From Mycolicibacterium hassiacum DSM 44199 (GTDB taxonomy: Bacteria; Actinomycetota; Actinomycetes; Mycobacteriales; Mycobacteriaceae): DNA of 64,000 nt. Positions 48,915 through 58,024 of this stretch are shown in pieces. Below the pieces are notes generated by a model, which saw only the letters and a program-made list of their open reading frames with translations, had not been told where the DNA came from and searched no databases. The translations under genes and the position numbers were made by a program. Each line of letters starts with the position of its first letter. Position 1 is the stretch's first letter. Location of the stretch: positions 3,720,001 through 3,784,000 of the forward strand of contig NZ_LR026975.1 in assembly GCF_900603025.1 (NCBI RefSeq), read 5' to 3'.

Positions 48915-49175
48915 CGGGCGGTCGGTTGAACGTCTGATTCCGCGTGCTGGAGCGAGTTGCGCGCAGTGGTCGGCGTCGACAGCACCGCCGCCCGCGACCA
49001 CGAGACACCTTCCGCGCACCACCCGCGCATCGTGACTTGAGAACACTCCGGGGGCGACCATCGCCTTCCGGACTGCATCACTGCGGTGCGTCGCCCCATG
49101 CGTTCCGGTCGAGGAAATGGGCGTCCACGGCGATAATCGACACACCACGAGCGGAAAGTCCTGAAGGGGGCCGAC

Positions 49176-50654
49176 TTGGCGACGGTGGGCGATCTCGTCG
49201 ACCGTACGGGCCTTCGTTTGCTGACCCCGCAGTCGGCTAACCGCGCTCACCGGACCCCGGTATCGACGATTCAACGTTACGAGTCCGTAACACTTCCTGC
49301 TGCAGGCACATTGGTGTACATCGACTCGGATTCATGGCACGCCCTGGACGCACCGGACCGGGCCGCATCGCATCTCGCCGCCGGTGGAGTCGTAGCGGTG
49401 GTGATCGACGAGGACGATCGCGCCGTACCGGCCGATTTCGTCACTGCCTGCATCGCCGTCGGTGTCCCGGTCTACCTGCGTCCCAGATCGCTACCGTTCG
49501 ACGAGTTGACGGCGAGAATCCACGACACGCCCCACCAACAACGCCCGGGCACTCCCAACCGGCCCGTAATCCGCCGAATCCTCGAAGAGTTCACCGCGCA
49601 ACACGGTGTATGCGCCTGGTTAGTACTGCGCGGTTGTGCGGTCCAGGGCTCGCACCCGGTGGAGCTCGACATTCTGCGGAAAGTACTGAGTAGACCCCAG
49701 ACTCAGATATCGCGGATGCCGCAGCACATCACCGCCCTCCACCTCCCCCTGCCACAGCCGGACGCGGTTCTGGCACTTGCCAACCCGCGCCGGGTTCAGC
49801 TGACTCGATCCTCGGTCATCGGCCTGATCCACGAACTCGACGTCGCACTGCGGTCAGCCCGACTGACCCACTCGGCCCGTCGTGACTCGGAGATGACCCT
49901 GATCGGAGAACTAGTGGAGGCCAACGTCTCGCCGGCAGCGCTTGAATCCTGGGCGGGATCGCTGGGATTACGGTCGGGTGCCCGCGTACGAGCCATTGCG
50001 GCCACCACCGGCGACCACGACACCGGCGCGGTTCTCGCCGCGTTCGAGGATCTGGTGCTGTGCTGCGGAGTGGACTCGATCTGCGGAGTCCGAGACGGAT
50101 ACGCCTACGCGCTCATCGCGTTCGCGGATCAGTCTGCGCACGCGTCGGTCGATGAGATCGACGACCTGCTTTCGATGCTCGCCGCACTGTTCGAGTTGCA
50201 CCACGGCAGGACAGTGACGCTCGGTGCCAGTTCGTCGGTGATGCGCAGCGTCGATGACCTGATCAGGGCGCTCATCGACGCCCGGCACCTGGCCAGCCGC
50301 CAGGCACGGCTGGCCAACGCGGCCAGTGGTTCATTCGCATTGCCGGCACCACTGTCGGCCACACTGCTCAGCGGTAACCACGAGATCCTGTCGGCCCTCG
50401 ACCGCGCCCTGCTCCAACCCATCGCCGCCTACGACCGGGCCAAGGGTTCGAACTACCTGGATACGCTGCGCACCTTCCTCGCCCTGGACTGCCATCTCGC
50501 CGCGACCGCCGCAGAACTCGGCATCCACATCAACACACTGCGCTACCGGCTCTCGCGGATCGAACGGCTCACCGGCCGAGGGCTCAATTCGATGGCCGAC
50601 CGCGTCGACTTCTATCTCGCTCTGTCATTACAGGAGTCAGCCGAGAGCGGCTAG
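49176..50654 (+). CDS. PucR-family transcriptional regulator
   Basis: A 492-residue regulator. The N-terminal about 150 residues resemble the PucR purine-catabolism sensor domain (LVYIDSDSWHALDAP). A central GGDEF-like domain follows (RVRAIAATTGDHDTGAVLAA, VRDGYAYALIAF). The C-terminal PucR helix-turn-helix is LDTLRTFLALDCHLAATAAE, LGIHINTLRYRLSRIERLTG. A TTG start at 49176 is favoured by AAGGGGG six bases upstream; GTG 49185 is the alternative. Its 3' end overlaps the convergent AmiC-like gene by 18 bp. It is the likely regulator of the hyuA-hyuB-transporter genes. Confidence 0.87.
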   Translation: MATVGDLVDRTGLRLLTPQSANRAHRTPVSTIQRYESVTLPAAGTLVYIDSDSWHALDAPDRAASHLAAGGVVAVVIDEDDRAVPADFVTACIAVGVPVYLRPRSLPFDELTARIHDTPHQQRPGTPNRPVIRRILEEFTAQHGVCAWLVLRGCAVQGSHPVELDILRKVLSRPQTQISRMPQHITALHLPLPQPDAVLALANPRRVQLTRSSVIGLIHELDVALRSARLTHSARRDSEMTLIGELVEANVSPAALESWAGSLGLRSGARVRAIAATTGDHDTGAVLAAFEDLVLCCGVDSICGVRDGYAYALIAFADQSAHASVDEIDDLLSMLAALFELHHGRTVTLGASSSVMRSVDDLIRALIDARHLASRQARLANAASGSFALPAPLSATLLSGNHEILSALDRALLQPIAAYDRAKGSNYLDTLRTFLALDCHLAATAAELGIHINTLRYRLSRIERLTGRGLNSMADRVDFYLALSLQESAESG

Positions 50655-51740
50655 CGACACCCGGCGTGCCCACCACGGGTCGGCCGGTCTCGGTTCGAAC
50701 TCCGCGATCACCTTGTACTCCCCTGCCTCCGCCTGCCCGACGTACGAGGGGTGGGCACTGTAGTGGTTGCTGCGGAAATAGAACGGAACCCCCTCGGGAT
50801 TTCCGTCGAATTGCACCTGAAGTAGTGCGTTGGCGAGGTCGGCGGGCGTCAATGACGGCGCGATCTGCGCCGCCAGACACACCGAGTGCACCGCATTATA
50901 GGCTCCCACCTGGGCCGCATGACTGCGATGCTGACCGAATCGGTCGGCGAGTGCCCTTCGATACCTGCGGTTGGCATCGTTGTCGACCTGGCTGAAGTAG
51001 GTGGCCACCATGAAGTGACCGGTGCTGACCTCAGTCGGCATCTGCGCGAGGTCCACTGAGGTGGTGACGGTCGCCGCGATGGGCAGTGTCCCGGCGTTGA
51101 ATCCGGCATCGTACAGCTCGGTGTAGAACGCCGTGGTGGAGGAGACACCGACCACATTGGACACTACGACGTCGGGCCGGGCCCTGGCGATATCGCGGAC
51201 CACCGAGGAGAACACCGTCTCCTGCATCGGGACGTAACTCTCCCCGACCGTTTCGATGCCCCAGCTGGGTCCGAGCCGTCGAATCGCCTCGGCCAGCACC
51301 CGCGGATAGATATAGTCGGAGCCCACGATGTACAGGCGCCGACCCAGATTGGCGGCGATCCACTCGAGATAGTTCGCCAGATACTGGTTGGGCGCTGCTC
51401 CGCAGTAGAAGACCCGCGAATCGGACTCTTCGCCCTCGAAGTAAGTCGGGTACATCAACAACGACTCGTTGGCGTGGATCGCCGGCAGCATCGCGACCCG
51501 CGCCGCGGACGTATACCCACCGACGATAACATCGGCGTGCTCGGCCCGGCACAGATGGTGTACACCGCGCATCGACAGCGTCACCTCCGACTCGTCGTCG
51601 AAGATCACGACCTGGACCGGGTCACCACCGACGCCGCCTGCGGTGTTCACCTCCTCGACGGCGAGCAGTGCCCCGTCGAGGATGGATTTCTCCATATCGG
51701 CCTGACCGCCCGTGAGCGAATACAACATTCCGATTCTCAC
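50637..51740 (-). CDS. Cytosolic AmiC/FmdD-like ligand-binding protein
   Basis: A 367-residue type-I periplasmic-binding fold protein. It begins directly at MRIGMLYSLTGGQADMEKS with no signal peptide. The pattern (GALLAVEEVNTAGGVGG, YCGAAPNQYLANY, VGSDYIYPRVLAEA, SNVVGVSSTTAFY) follows Pseudomonas AmiC, the amide sensor, and the related FmdD/UrtA short-chain amide and urea binding proteins. No ABC permease or ATPase gene is nearby, so sensing is more likely than transport. It is divergent from hyuA and convergent with pucR. Confidence 0.82.
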   Translation of the reverse strand: MRIGMLYSLTGGQADMEKSILDGALLAVEEVNTAGGVGGDPVQVVIFDDESEVTLSMRGVHHLCRAEHADVIVGGYTSAARVAMLPAIHANESLLMYPTYFEGEESDSRVFYCGAAPNQYLANYLEWIAANLGRRLYIVGSDYIYPRVLAEAIRRLGPSWGIETVGESYVPMQETVFSSVVRDIARARPDVVVSNVVGVSSTTAFYTELYDAGFNAGTLPIAATVTTSVDLAQMPTEVSTGHFMVATYFSQVDNDANRRYRRALADRFGQHRSHAAQVGAYNAVHSVCLAAQIAPSLTPADLANALLQVQFDGNPEGVPFYFRSNHYSAHPSYVGQAEAGEYKVIAEFEPRPADPWWARRVSLAALG

Positions 51741-52076
51741 CCCGAGCTCCTCTCCGGTCTCTGGCCGCTCACCCGGTCACACCGATAGCCACTCTACGGC
51801 TTTCGCGCAGCGACGACACGTCCATCGACTGCCCGGCACACCCATCCGACCGATCTGTTGCGTGTCGGTGAACGACGGTTTCGGGTCGATGTCCGAAACC
51901 AGGGCGTAACTCCCTGCTCTGCGCTATCAGCGCAGGTCGCGCCGGTGTCGCGGAACAGCGGTCTGTGCGAGTCTCCAGTACCGCCGACCCCGCTCTCGGA
52001 TGTTGAGCCAATTGCCCGCGTGCCGCAGCGACCGGTTTCGTAATGCCGGAACCGCCCGCTACGGAGGAAATGCCAC
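51741..52076. promoter_or_regulatory. Divergent promoter region of amiC-like and hyuA genes, with two dyads
   Basis: This 336-bp gap holds two inverted repeats: GGTTTCGG-N8-CCGAAACC (51877-51900, perfect) and CTGCGC-TATCA-GCGCAG (51919-51935, perfect). They lie 42 bp apart centre to centre, four helical turns, between the two starts. They are candidate sites for the PucR-type regulator. The hyuA ribosome site GGAGGAAAT is at 52063. No clear -35/-10 pair was found. Confidence 0.5.
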
Positions 52077-54134
52077 ATGACGAGAGCCGTCAGCAGAACT
52101 GCCAAGGTTCGTACCGCAGTTGACATCGGTGGAACCTTCACCGACGTATTCGTGCAACGTCCGAACGGAGAGATCATCACCGCCAAGTACCCCACGCAGA
52201 GCGATCCGATCGAAGGGGTGCTGGCAGGTATGCGGCAGGCCGGCGTCGACTGGGCGGACGTCGAATTCTTCTCCCACGGGACCACCATCGCCACGAATGC
52301 GTTGATCACCCGCAACTTCCCACGCATCGCCCTGGTCACCACCGAGGGATTCCGCGATGTGATCGAGATCCGGCGCGGTGACCGCGAATCGTGGGATCCG
52401 TATCAGGAGGTTGCGAAGCCGTTCGTGCAGCGGCGACATCGGCTGACCGTACGTGAACGCATCGGATATGACGGGTCGGTCATCGAACCGCTCGACGAGG
52501 AACAGGCGCGTGAGGTCGCACGTATTCTCAAGCGCCGCAACGCTGAAACCGTTGCAGTGTGTTTCATCAACTCGTTCACCAACCCGGTGCACGAAAACCG
52601 AATGGCCGAGATCCTCGCAGAGGAACTGCCCGGCGTCGCGATCACCACGTCCAGCGACGTCTTGCCCGAGATCTTCGAGTACGAGCGCTTCTCCACCACG
52701 GTTGCCAACGCCGCACTGGTTCCCATCATCGGACCGTACGCCCGCACTCTCGAGGGCAGGCTGGCCGATGAGGGTTACCGGCACGACGTGCTGCTGCTGC
52801 ACTCCGGTGGTGGCGTGATGACGCCTAAGATGGCCGAGCGGTACGGTGCGCGCCTCGCTGCGTCCGGAATCGCCGCCGGCGCAATCGCCAGTCGGCACAT
52901 CGCACAGACGTGCGGTTACGCGAACTCCATCGGCTTCGACATGGGCGGCACGTCGACAGACGTTTCTCTGACCGACAACGGCAAACTCGGCACCACGAAC
53001 ATGTGGAGTGTGCAGTTCGGTTACCCGATCTGCTTCCCCAGCATCGAGGTCCTCACGATCGGTGCGGGCGGCGGCTCAATCGCGTGGATCGACGAGGCCG
53101 GTTCGCTGCGCAACGGCCCACAGTCGGCCGGATCGGATCCCGGACCGGCCTGCTACGGGACCGGAGGAGTACTGCCCACCAATACCGATGCCAATCTAGT
53201 CTTGGGCACCATCGGCAAGAAGCTGGCCGGCGGGGTCAAGGAACTCCACGAGTCGCTGGCATGGACGGCCGTCGCGACCATCGCCGAGCCCCTGGGATTG
53301 GATGTGGAAACCGCGGCCCAGTCGATTATCAAGGTGGCCAACGCGAATATGGCGGACGCCATACGGCTCATCTCGATCCGGAAGGGCCACGACCCGCGCG
53401 AGTTCGCACTCGTGGGGTTCGGCGGCGCGGGACCGTTGCACGCCGCCTATCTGGCACAGGATCTGGGAATCCCGACGGTGATCATCCCTCCGCACCCCGG
53501 TGTCACCTCCGCCATGGGATGCATGCTCGTCGACATCCAGCACGACCTGTCGCGAATGTATCTCGCCGATGCCTCGCAGGTCGATCTCGAGCATCTCACC
53601 AACTGCTTCAAGGAGCTGCAGGAGGAAGGGCGCAAACGCCTGGCCGCGGAGCATGTCGACGAGTCCGACATGATCTTCGAGTACTTCCTCGACATGCGGT
53701 ATCTCGGGCAGTGGCGGGCTATAGCGGTACCGGTGACCATGCCGATCAACAGCCTCGACGACGTCATCGCGAAGTTCCACGCCACCCATCTCAAGGAACA
53801 CAACTTCGCCGCCGAGGACACCGGCGTGGAGATCTACCGAATCCTGGTGCGGGCCATCGGCCTGACGCCACGAATCGAGGCACAGCCAGCGCCTCTCATC
53901 GACCCGGACACCTTCACACCGGTACCCACCGAGACACGTCACGTGCTCTTCCCCGACGCCAGCGAACGCGTTCTCACCCCGGTGTACGAACGCTCCGATC
54001 TTCCGCACGGCGCCCGGCTTACCGGCCCCTGCATCATCGACCAACTCGACTCCACGACCGTGGTCCCGCCCGGGGCGACCGCGCGGGTTGACGAATGGGA
54101 CAACATCATCCTCACGTTCAACGACAACAACTGA
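52077..54134 (+). CDS. hyuA: Hydantoinase/oxoprolinase subunit A
   Basis: A 685-residue ATP-dependent hydantoinase A-type subunit (5-oxoprolinase, N-methylhydantoinase and acetone carboxylase beta family). An actin-like ATPase fold is evident: phosphate 1 AVDIGGTFTDVF, phosphate 2 IGFDMGGTSTDVSL and the adenosine motif LVGFGGAGPLHA. EFFSHGTTIATNALI is the conserved N-terminal segment. The subunit phosphorylates or activates a cyclic amide or ketone; subunit B completes the reaction. It is followed by hyuB at 32 bp. The exact substrate is not predictable. Confidence 0.92.
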   Translation: MTRAVSRTAKVRTAVDIGGTFTDVFVQRPNGEIITAKYPTQSDPIEGVLAGMRQAGVDWADVEFFSHGTTIATNALITRNFPRIALVTTEGFRDVIEIRRGDRESWDPYQEVAKPFVQRRHRLTVRERIGYDGSVIEPLDEEQAREVARILKRRNAETVAVCFINSFTNPVHENRMAEILAEELPGVAITTSSDVLPEIFEYERFSTTVANAALVPIIGPYARTLEGRLADEGYRHDVLLLHSGGGVMTPKMAERYGARLAASGIAAGAIASRHIAQTCGYANSIGFDMGGTSTDVSLTDNGKLGTTNMWSVQFGYPICFPSIEVLTIGAGGGSIAWIDEAGSLRNGPQSAGSDPGPACYGTGGVLPTNTDANLVLGTIGKKLAGGVKELHESLAWTAVATIAEPLGLDVETAAQSIIKVANANMADAIRLISIRKGHDPREFALVGFGGAGPLHAAYLAQDLGIPTVIIPPHPGVTSAMGCMLVDIQHDLSRMYLADASQVDLEHLTNCFKELQEEGRKRLAAEHVDESDMIFEYFLDMRYLGQWRAIAVPVTMPINSLDDVIAKFHATHLKEHNFAAEDTGVEIYRILVRAIGLTPRIEAQPAPLIDPDTFTPVPTETRHVLFPDASERVLTPVYERSDLPHGARLTGPCIIDQLDSTTVVPPGATARVDEWDNIILTFNDNN

Positions 54135-54166
54135 TCCCCAAACGATTTCGCAAGAAAGAGAACGAC

Positions 54167-56176
54167 ATGCCGATATCGCTGGACCCAGTCACATTCGAAG
54201 TCCTCAAGAACGCCTTCATCAACACCGTCGATCAAATGGCGGAGCAGATCCTGCGCACCTGCTACTCGTTCGTCATCTACTCGCGTGACTTCTCCTCGGC
54301 GATCTGCGATACCGAGGGCAACACCGTCATGCAGGGCACGGGTGACATCGCTGCGCACGTCGGGACCCTGCACTACACCGCCAAGGCGGTGATCCGCCAG
54401 TTCGAGGGCGACATCCACCCAGGAGACGTCTTCGTCATCAACGACGTCTACGAAGGCGGCAGCCACTTCAACGACACGCGGATCATCCGGCCGATCTACT
54501 ACCGTGACGAACTGTTGGGCTATGCCCAGGCCAACGGCCACTGGGCCGACGTCGGTGGTGCCACGCCCGGCTCGTTCAACGTCAAGGCGCTCGACCACAT
54601 GGGCGAGGGCCTGCGCATCCCGCCGACCCGGCTGTGGAGCAAGGATCGCTTCCTCGAGGACGTCGCCTATCTGATCGCCAAGAACACCCGCAATCCGCGA
54701 GATGTTATCGGGGACATGCAGGCGCAGGCCGAGGCCACCAGAGTCGCCGAACGCGAAATACAAAGGCTCTGCGACAAATACGGCGTCGAGACCGTCAAGA
54801 CCGCGATGGTCGAGGTTCAGGACTATGTCGAGGAGCTCACCCGCGCCAAGATCGCCGCGCTGCCCGACGGCGTCTGGTACAGCGAGGATTACATCGACCA
54901 GGATCCAGCCTTGGGCGAAGGACTGATTCCGGTCCGGATGAAGATGACGATCAGCGGCGACTCGGTGCACTACGACCTCAGTGAATCACACGCCTCGATC
55001 TCCTCGATGCTCAACGCCGGCTTCGGTGGATCGTTCGCCGGCATCGTTGCCGGCACCAAGATGCAGTTCCCTGACATCCCGCTCAACTCCGGCTTCTATC
55101 GCGTCGTCACCGCCGATCTCGGTCCGCTGGGATCCGTGGTGAACGCCGCCTGGCCCTCGCCGTGCGCCGGGTTCTGCTCCGGCCCGTTCGAGAAGATCAT
55201 GAGCTCGGTGTTCGAGATCTGGTCGGACATCCAGCCGCACCGGGCGATGGCATGCACCTTCAATCTGGAGTACCTCCTGGTCGGCGGCCGCGATGAACGG
55301 GGAAACGGCAACCCGAATTTCATGTGGTACGACTGGATGATGGGTGGCTGGGGCGCCCGCAACGGCGCCGACGGCCACAACGCATCCGCAGCCGTTTTCG
55401 GGGTTCAGTACGGCACGCAACCGCTGGAGGGACAGGAACGCCTGGCTCCGGTGCTGACCTCCTGCCACGAACTGGTTCCCGACTCCGGCGGACCTGGCAA
55501 GTACCGCGGCGGACTCGGAGCCGTCAAAGGCGGCCGACTGTGGGCCAGCAAGAACACCGTGATGTCCTACTGCTGCGACCGCGAACGCTCCATCACTTGG
55601 GGACTGTGGGGCGGACTGCCCTCCATTCCGCACGGTGTCTGGCTGAACAAGGGGACCGACCGGGAACGCTACCTCGGGTCGATCTTCGCGGCAGTTCCCA
55701 TCAAACCCGGTGACGAGTTCAGCCGGCCCTCCGCCGGTGGCGGTGGCTTGGGCGATCCGCTGCTGCGCGACGTCAACGCAGTTCTCGAGGACGTGATCGA
55801 CGGATACGTGACCATCGAGCGCGCCGAGAAGGATTACGGTGTGGTCATCAGGGAGATCGATCCCGAAGTGTGCGAGTACGAGGTCGATCTCGAGGCCACC
55901 CAGGCAGCGCGGGAGTACATCCGGGCCAACCGCCGGGCCTGGATGGAACGCGATCCCCACGAAGTCGCAGAGGAGTATCGGGCCGGCCTGATCAACGAGA
56001 TGGATTGCGTTCGCCGGTTCGGTGTGATCCTCGACTGGGGCACCGGCGAAGTGCTTGAGAGAACGACCGAGCAGTTCCGCGCCATGCTCGCCCGGCGCAC
56101 GATCGTGCACTGGACCGACGACCCCAACATGGAATACGTCAAGGGGACTCTGCGACCCGCCGAGGCCACCGTCTGA
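54167..56176 (+). CDS. hyuB: Hydantoinase/oxoprolinase subunit B
   Basis: A 669-residue hydantoinase B-type subunit. Conserved blocks are TFEVLKNAFINTVDQMAEQI, VMQGTGDIAAHVGTLHYTAK, GDVFVINDVYEGGSHFND, YAQANGHWADVGGATPGS, and the late PDSGGPGKYRGGLG and GGGGLGDPLLRD. The ATG at 54167 follows AAAGAG; a longer frame from 54095 overlaps hyuA. About 75 residues after the GDPLL motif, ending near the terminus, are an added tail. No third (gamma) subunit is present, which argues against an acetone-carboxylase-type complex. Confidence 0.92.
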   Translation: MPISLDPVTFEVLKNAFINTVDQMAEQILRTCYSFVIYSRDFSSAICDTEGNTVMQGTGDIAAHVGTLHYTAKAVIRQFEGDIHPGDVFVINDVYEGGSHFNDTRIIRPIYYRDELLGYAQANGHWADVGGATPGSFNVKALDHMGEGLRIPPTRLWSKDRFLEDVAYLIAKNTRNPRDVIGDMQAQAEATRVAEREIQRLCDKYGVETVKTAMVEVQDYVEELTRAKIAALPDGVWYSEDYIDQDPALGEGLIPVRMKMTISGDSVHYDLSESHASISSMLNAGFGGSFAGIVAGTKMQFPDIPLNSGFYRVVTADLGPLGSVVNAAWPSPCAGFCSGPFEKIMSSVFEIWSDIQPHRAMACTFNLEYLLVGGRDERGNGNPNFMWYDWMMGGWGARNGADGHNASAAVFGVQYGTQPLEGQERLAPVLTSCHELVPDSGGPGKYRGGLGAVKGGRLWASKNTVMSYCCDRERSITWGLWGGLPSIPHGVWLNKGTDRERYLGSIFAAVPIKPGDEFSRPSAGGGGLGDPLLRDVNAVLEDVIDGYVTIERAEKDYGVVIREIDPEVCEYEVDLEATQAAREYIRANRRAWMERDPHEVAEEYRAGLINEMDCVRRFGVILDWGTGEVLERTTEQFRAMLARRTIVHWTDDPNMEYVKGTLRPAEATV

Positions 56177-56272
56177 CCACCCGATTTGGTCTGAGCGGCT
56201 CCGTGCGCCCAGACCTGCTGACTCCATCCGTCATGGCAAAGGCGCCGGATACCGCACCACGAAGGAAGAGCC

Positions 56273-57949
56273 ATGTCCACTACTCCCACCACAAATACCG
56301 AAAGCGTTCCAGCGCTCAAAATCTCCTATCAGGACGATCCCAAGGTCCTGGAACGTGCAGCTGCCGAAGACTATTCGTTGCACATCGTGCCATTGTCCTG
56401 GCGAAGCGGACGCCTTTCGGTGTCGATGGCCTGGTGCGGCCTGATGAGCGCGATGTTCTGGGTCGTCGTCGGTAGCACCGTCACACTCACGGTCGGCACC
56501 ATCGACACCATCATCGGCATCGCGCTGTCCGCACTCGTCTACGGTGCGCTCAACCAGGCCGCCGCGCGGTACGCCAACCGCACTGGCACCAGTGTGTCCT
56601 TGTTCTCGCGCGCGTTGTTCGGCCGTGCCGGATCAGCCTTCGCCGCAGCATTATTCGGCATCACAATCACCTACTACGTAGTTGCTGAAGGTGCGATCGT
56701 GGCAAGCGCGCTTCACGCCTATTTCCCTGCGGTACCGGCCGGCATATGCGCGCTGATTGTGGTGGCGTATCAGGCGCCGCTGGCGATGCGCGGCGTCACC
56801 ACCTGGTTGGACAAGATCAACGGCATTCTGTTGCCGTTGTATCTCGTGGGCTTGGTGGGCTCGGTCATCTGGACCATCGCTCGATACGGTTACAGCAACG
56901 ACTGGCTGACCTACGAGCCCGCGGGTGCGGCGCAACTGCCGGTGCCGGGCTGGTGGTTCGCGTTCACCGTCTACATGGGCGTGTGGGTCGTGACGATGAT
57001 GGCGTGGGACTTCGCCCGCTTCGGGCGGCCTGAGGACGCGGAGTTCAACAGTCACGTCACCTTCGGCACGCCCTACTACATCATGACGCTGTTGGTGAAC
57101 GGCGTCGTCGGCATGTTCCTGGCGCACACCATCGAGATCGATGGTCCGCTCAGCGAAGAGTCGGCCATTCTCGGCATCGTCACGCTCATGGGCTTCTGGG
57201 GCCTGCTGTGGGTCGTCATCAGCCAGACCCGGGTGAACACCGGAAACTTCTACCTGGCGTCCACGAATCTGCAGAACTTCTTCTCACGAACGTTCAAACT
57301 GACCCTGCCCAGGGTCGTTTGGTTGGGCATCGTCGCGGTGCTGGTCTACATCCTCATGTTGACCAACGTGCTGACCTGGATCCTGGAGGCGCTGACGTAT
57401 CAGGGCGTGATCATCGTCAGCTGGGTGGCCATTGCGATCACACATATCGCCGCTCATCGCCGATTGCCGGCCGATTCCGTGGAGTTCCGCCCCGGACGGG
57501 TGCCGGCGGTGAATCCGGCAGGAACAACCGCCTGGGTCGTCTCATCATTGGTCGGAATCGTCATGGTGGCTTTCGGCGGAGTAACCGGCGCGGTCTGGGC
57601 CCCGTCGGTGAGCTGTGTGCTCGCGGCGGGGTTGTATGCCGCGCTCCTGCGAGTTGCGAGATCACACTGGCTCAAGCTTGATCGCCCGTACGATCCGCGC
57701 GAGGAGGTGGATGACCCCTGGGCGGCCCGTATCGAGTGCCATCGTTGCGGCGACGCCTACATCGCCTACGAGATGGATCGTGACCCGTCAGCGAACCACC
57801 AGCCGATCTGTCTCGCCTGTGCATCCGACACCCCTGGATTCGTCCGGCACGCAAGCGCCGAAGCGGCGTCGCTCCGGGGTTCGGGGAGAACGGGCTCGCA
57901 CCGGCAGTCGGCCGGTCCGGTACCCCTGCAGACTGCCAAGCGCTCCTAG
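56273..57949 (+). CDS. NCS1-family permease with C-terminal zinc-ribbon-like tail
   Basis: A 558-residue transporter of the nucleobase-cation-symport-1 family (hydantoin, allantoin, cytosine or purine uptake). About 12 helices span residues 45-465; family-like segments include NRTGTSVSLFSRALFGRAG and WVVTMMAWDFARFGRPED. The last about 90 residues are cytosolic and carry two CxxC pairs (IECHRCGDAY and ICLACASD) 29 residues apart, a zinc-ribbon pattern I do not know from other NCS1 proteins. It follows hyuB by 96 bp on the same strand and is the expected importer of the HyuAB substrate. Confidence 0.86.
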   Translation: MSTTPTTNTESVPALKISYQDDPKVLERAAAEDYSLHIVPLSWRSGRLSVSMAWCGLMSAMFWVVVGSTVTLTVGTIDTIIGIALSALVYGALNQAAARYANRTGTSVSLFSRALFGRAGSAFAAALFGITITYYVVAEGAIVASALHAYFPAVPAGICALIVVAYQAPLAMRGVTTWLDKINGILLPLYLVGLVGSVIWTIARYGYSNDWLTYEPAGAAQLPVPGWWFAFTVYMGVWVVTMMAWDFARFGRPEDAEFNSHVTFGTPYYIMTLLVNGVVGMFLAHTIEIDGPLSEESAILGIVTLMGFWGLLWVVISQTRVNTGNFYLASTNLQNFFSRTFKLTLPRVVWLGIVAVLVYILMLTNVLTWILEALTYQGVIIVSWVAIAITHIAAHRRLPADSVEFRPGRVPAVNPAGTTAWVVSSLVGIVMVAFGGVTGAVWAPSVSCVLAAGLYAALLRVARSHWLKLDRPYDPREEVDDPWAARIECHRCGDAYIAYEMDRDPSANHQPICLACASDTPGFVRHASAEAASLRGSGRTGSHRQSAGPVPLQTAKRS

Positions 57950-57961
57950 TCGGCAGACAGG

Positions 57962-58000
57962 CGGCGGGCACCCGGTCTCGAGATCCCCGGGTGCCCGCCG
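57962..58000 (+). terminator. Strong intrinsic terminator after the transporter
   Basis: CGGCGGGCACCCGG pairs perfectly with CCGGGTGCCCGCCG (14 bp) around an 11-base loop and is followed by TTCTCTT. It begins 12 bp after the transporter stop and ends 25 bp before the right direct repeat, closing the island. Confidence 0.85.
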
Positions 58001-58024
58001 TTCTCTTGCGGTCGGACGGGCCGG

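Noticed and set aside
48915..49175. Possible 5' fragment of an unknown gene on the minus strand (peptide GVSIIAVDAHFLDRNAWGDA)
   Set aside because: The peptide looks protein-like but ends at once in a stop and matches nothing I recognise; too little to call a pseudogene.
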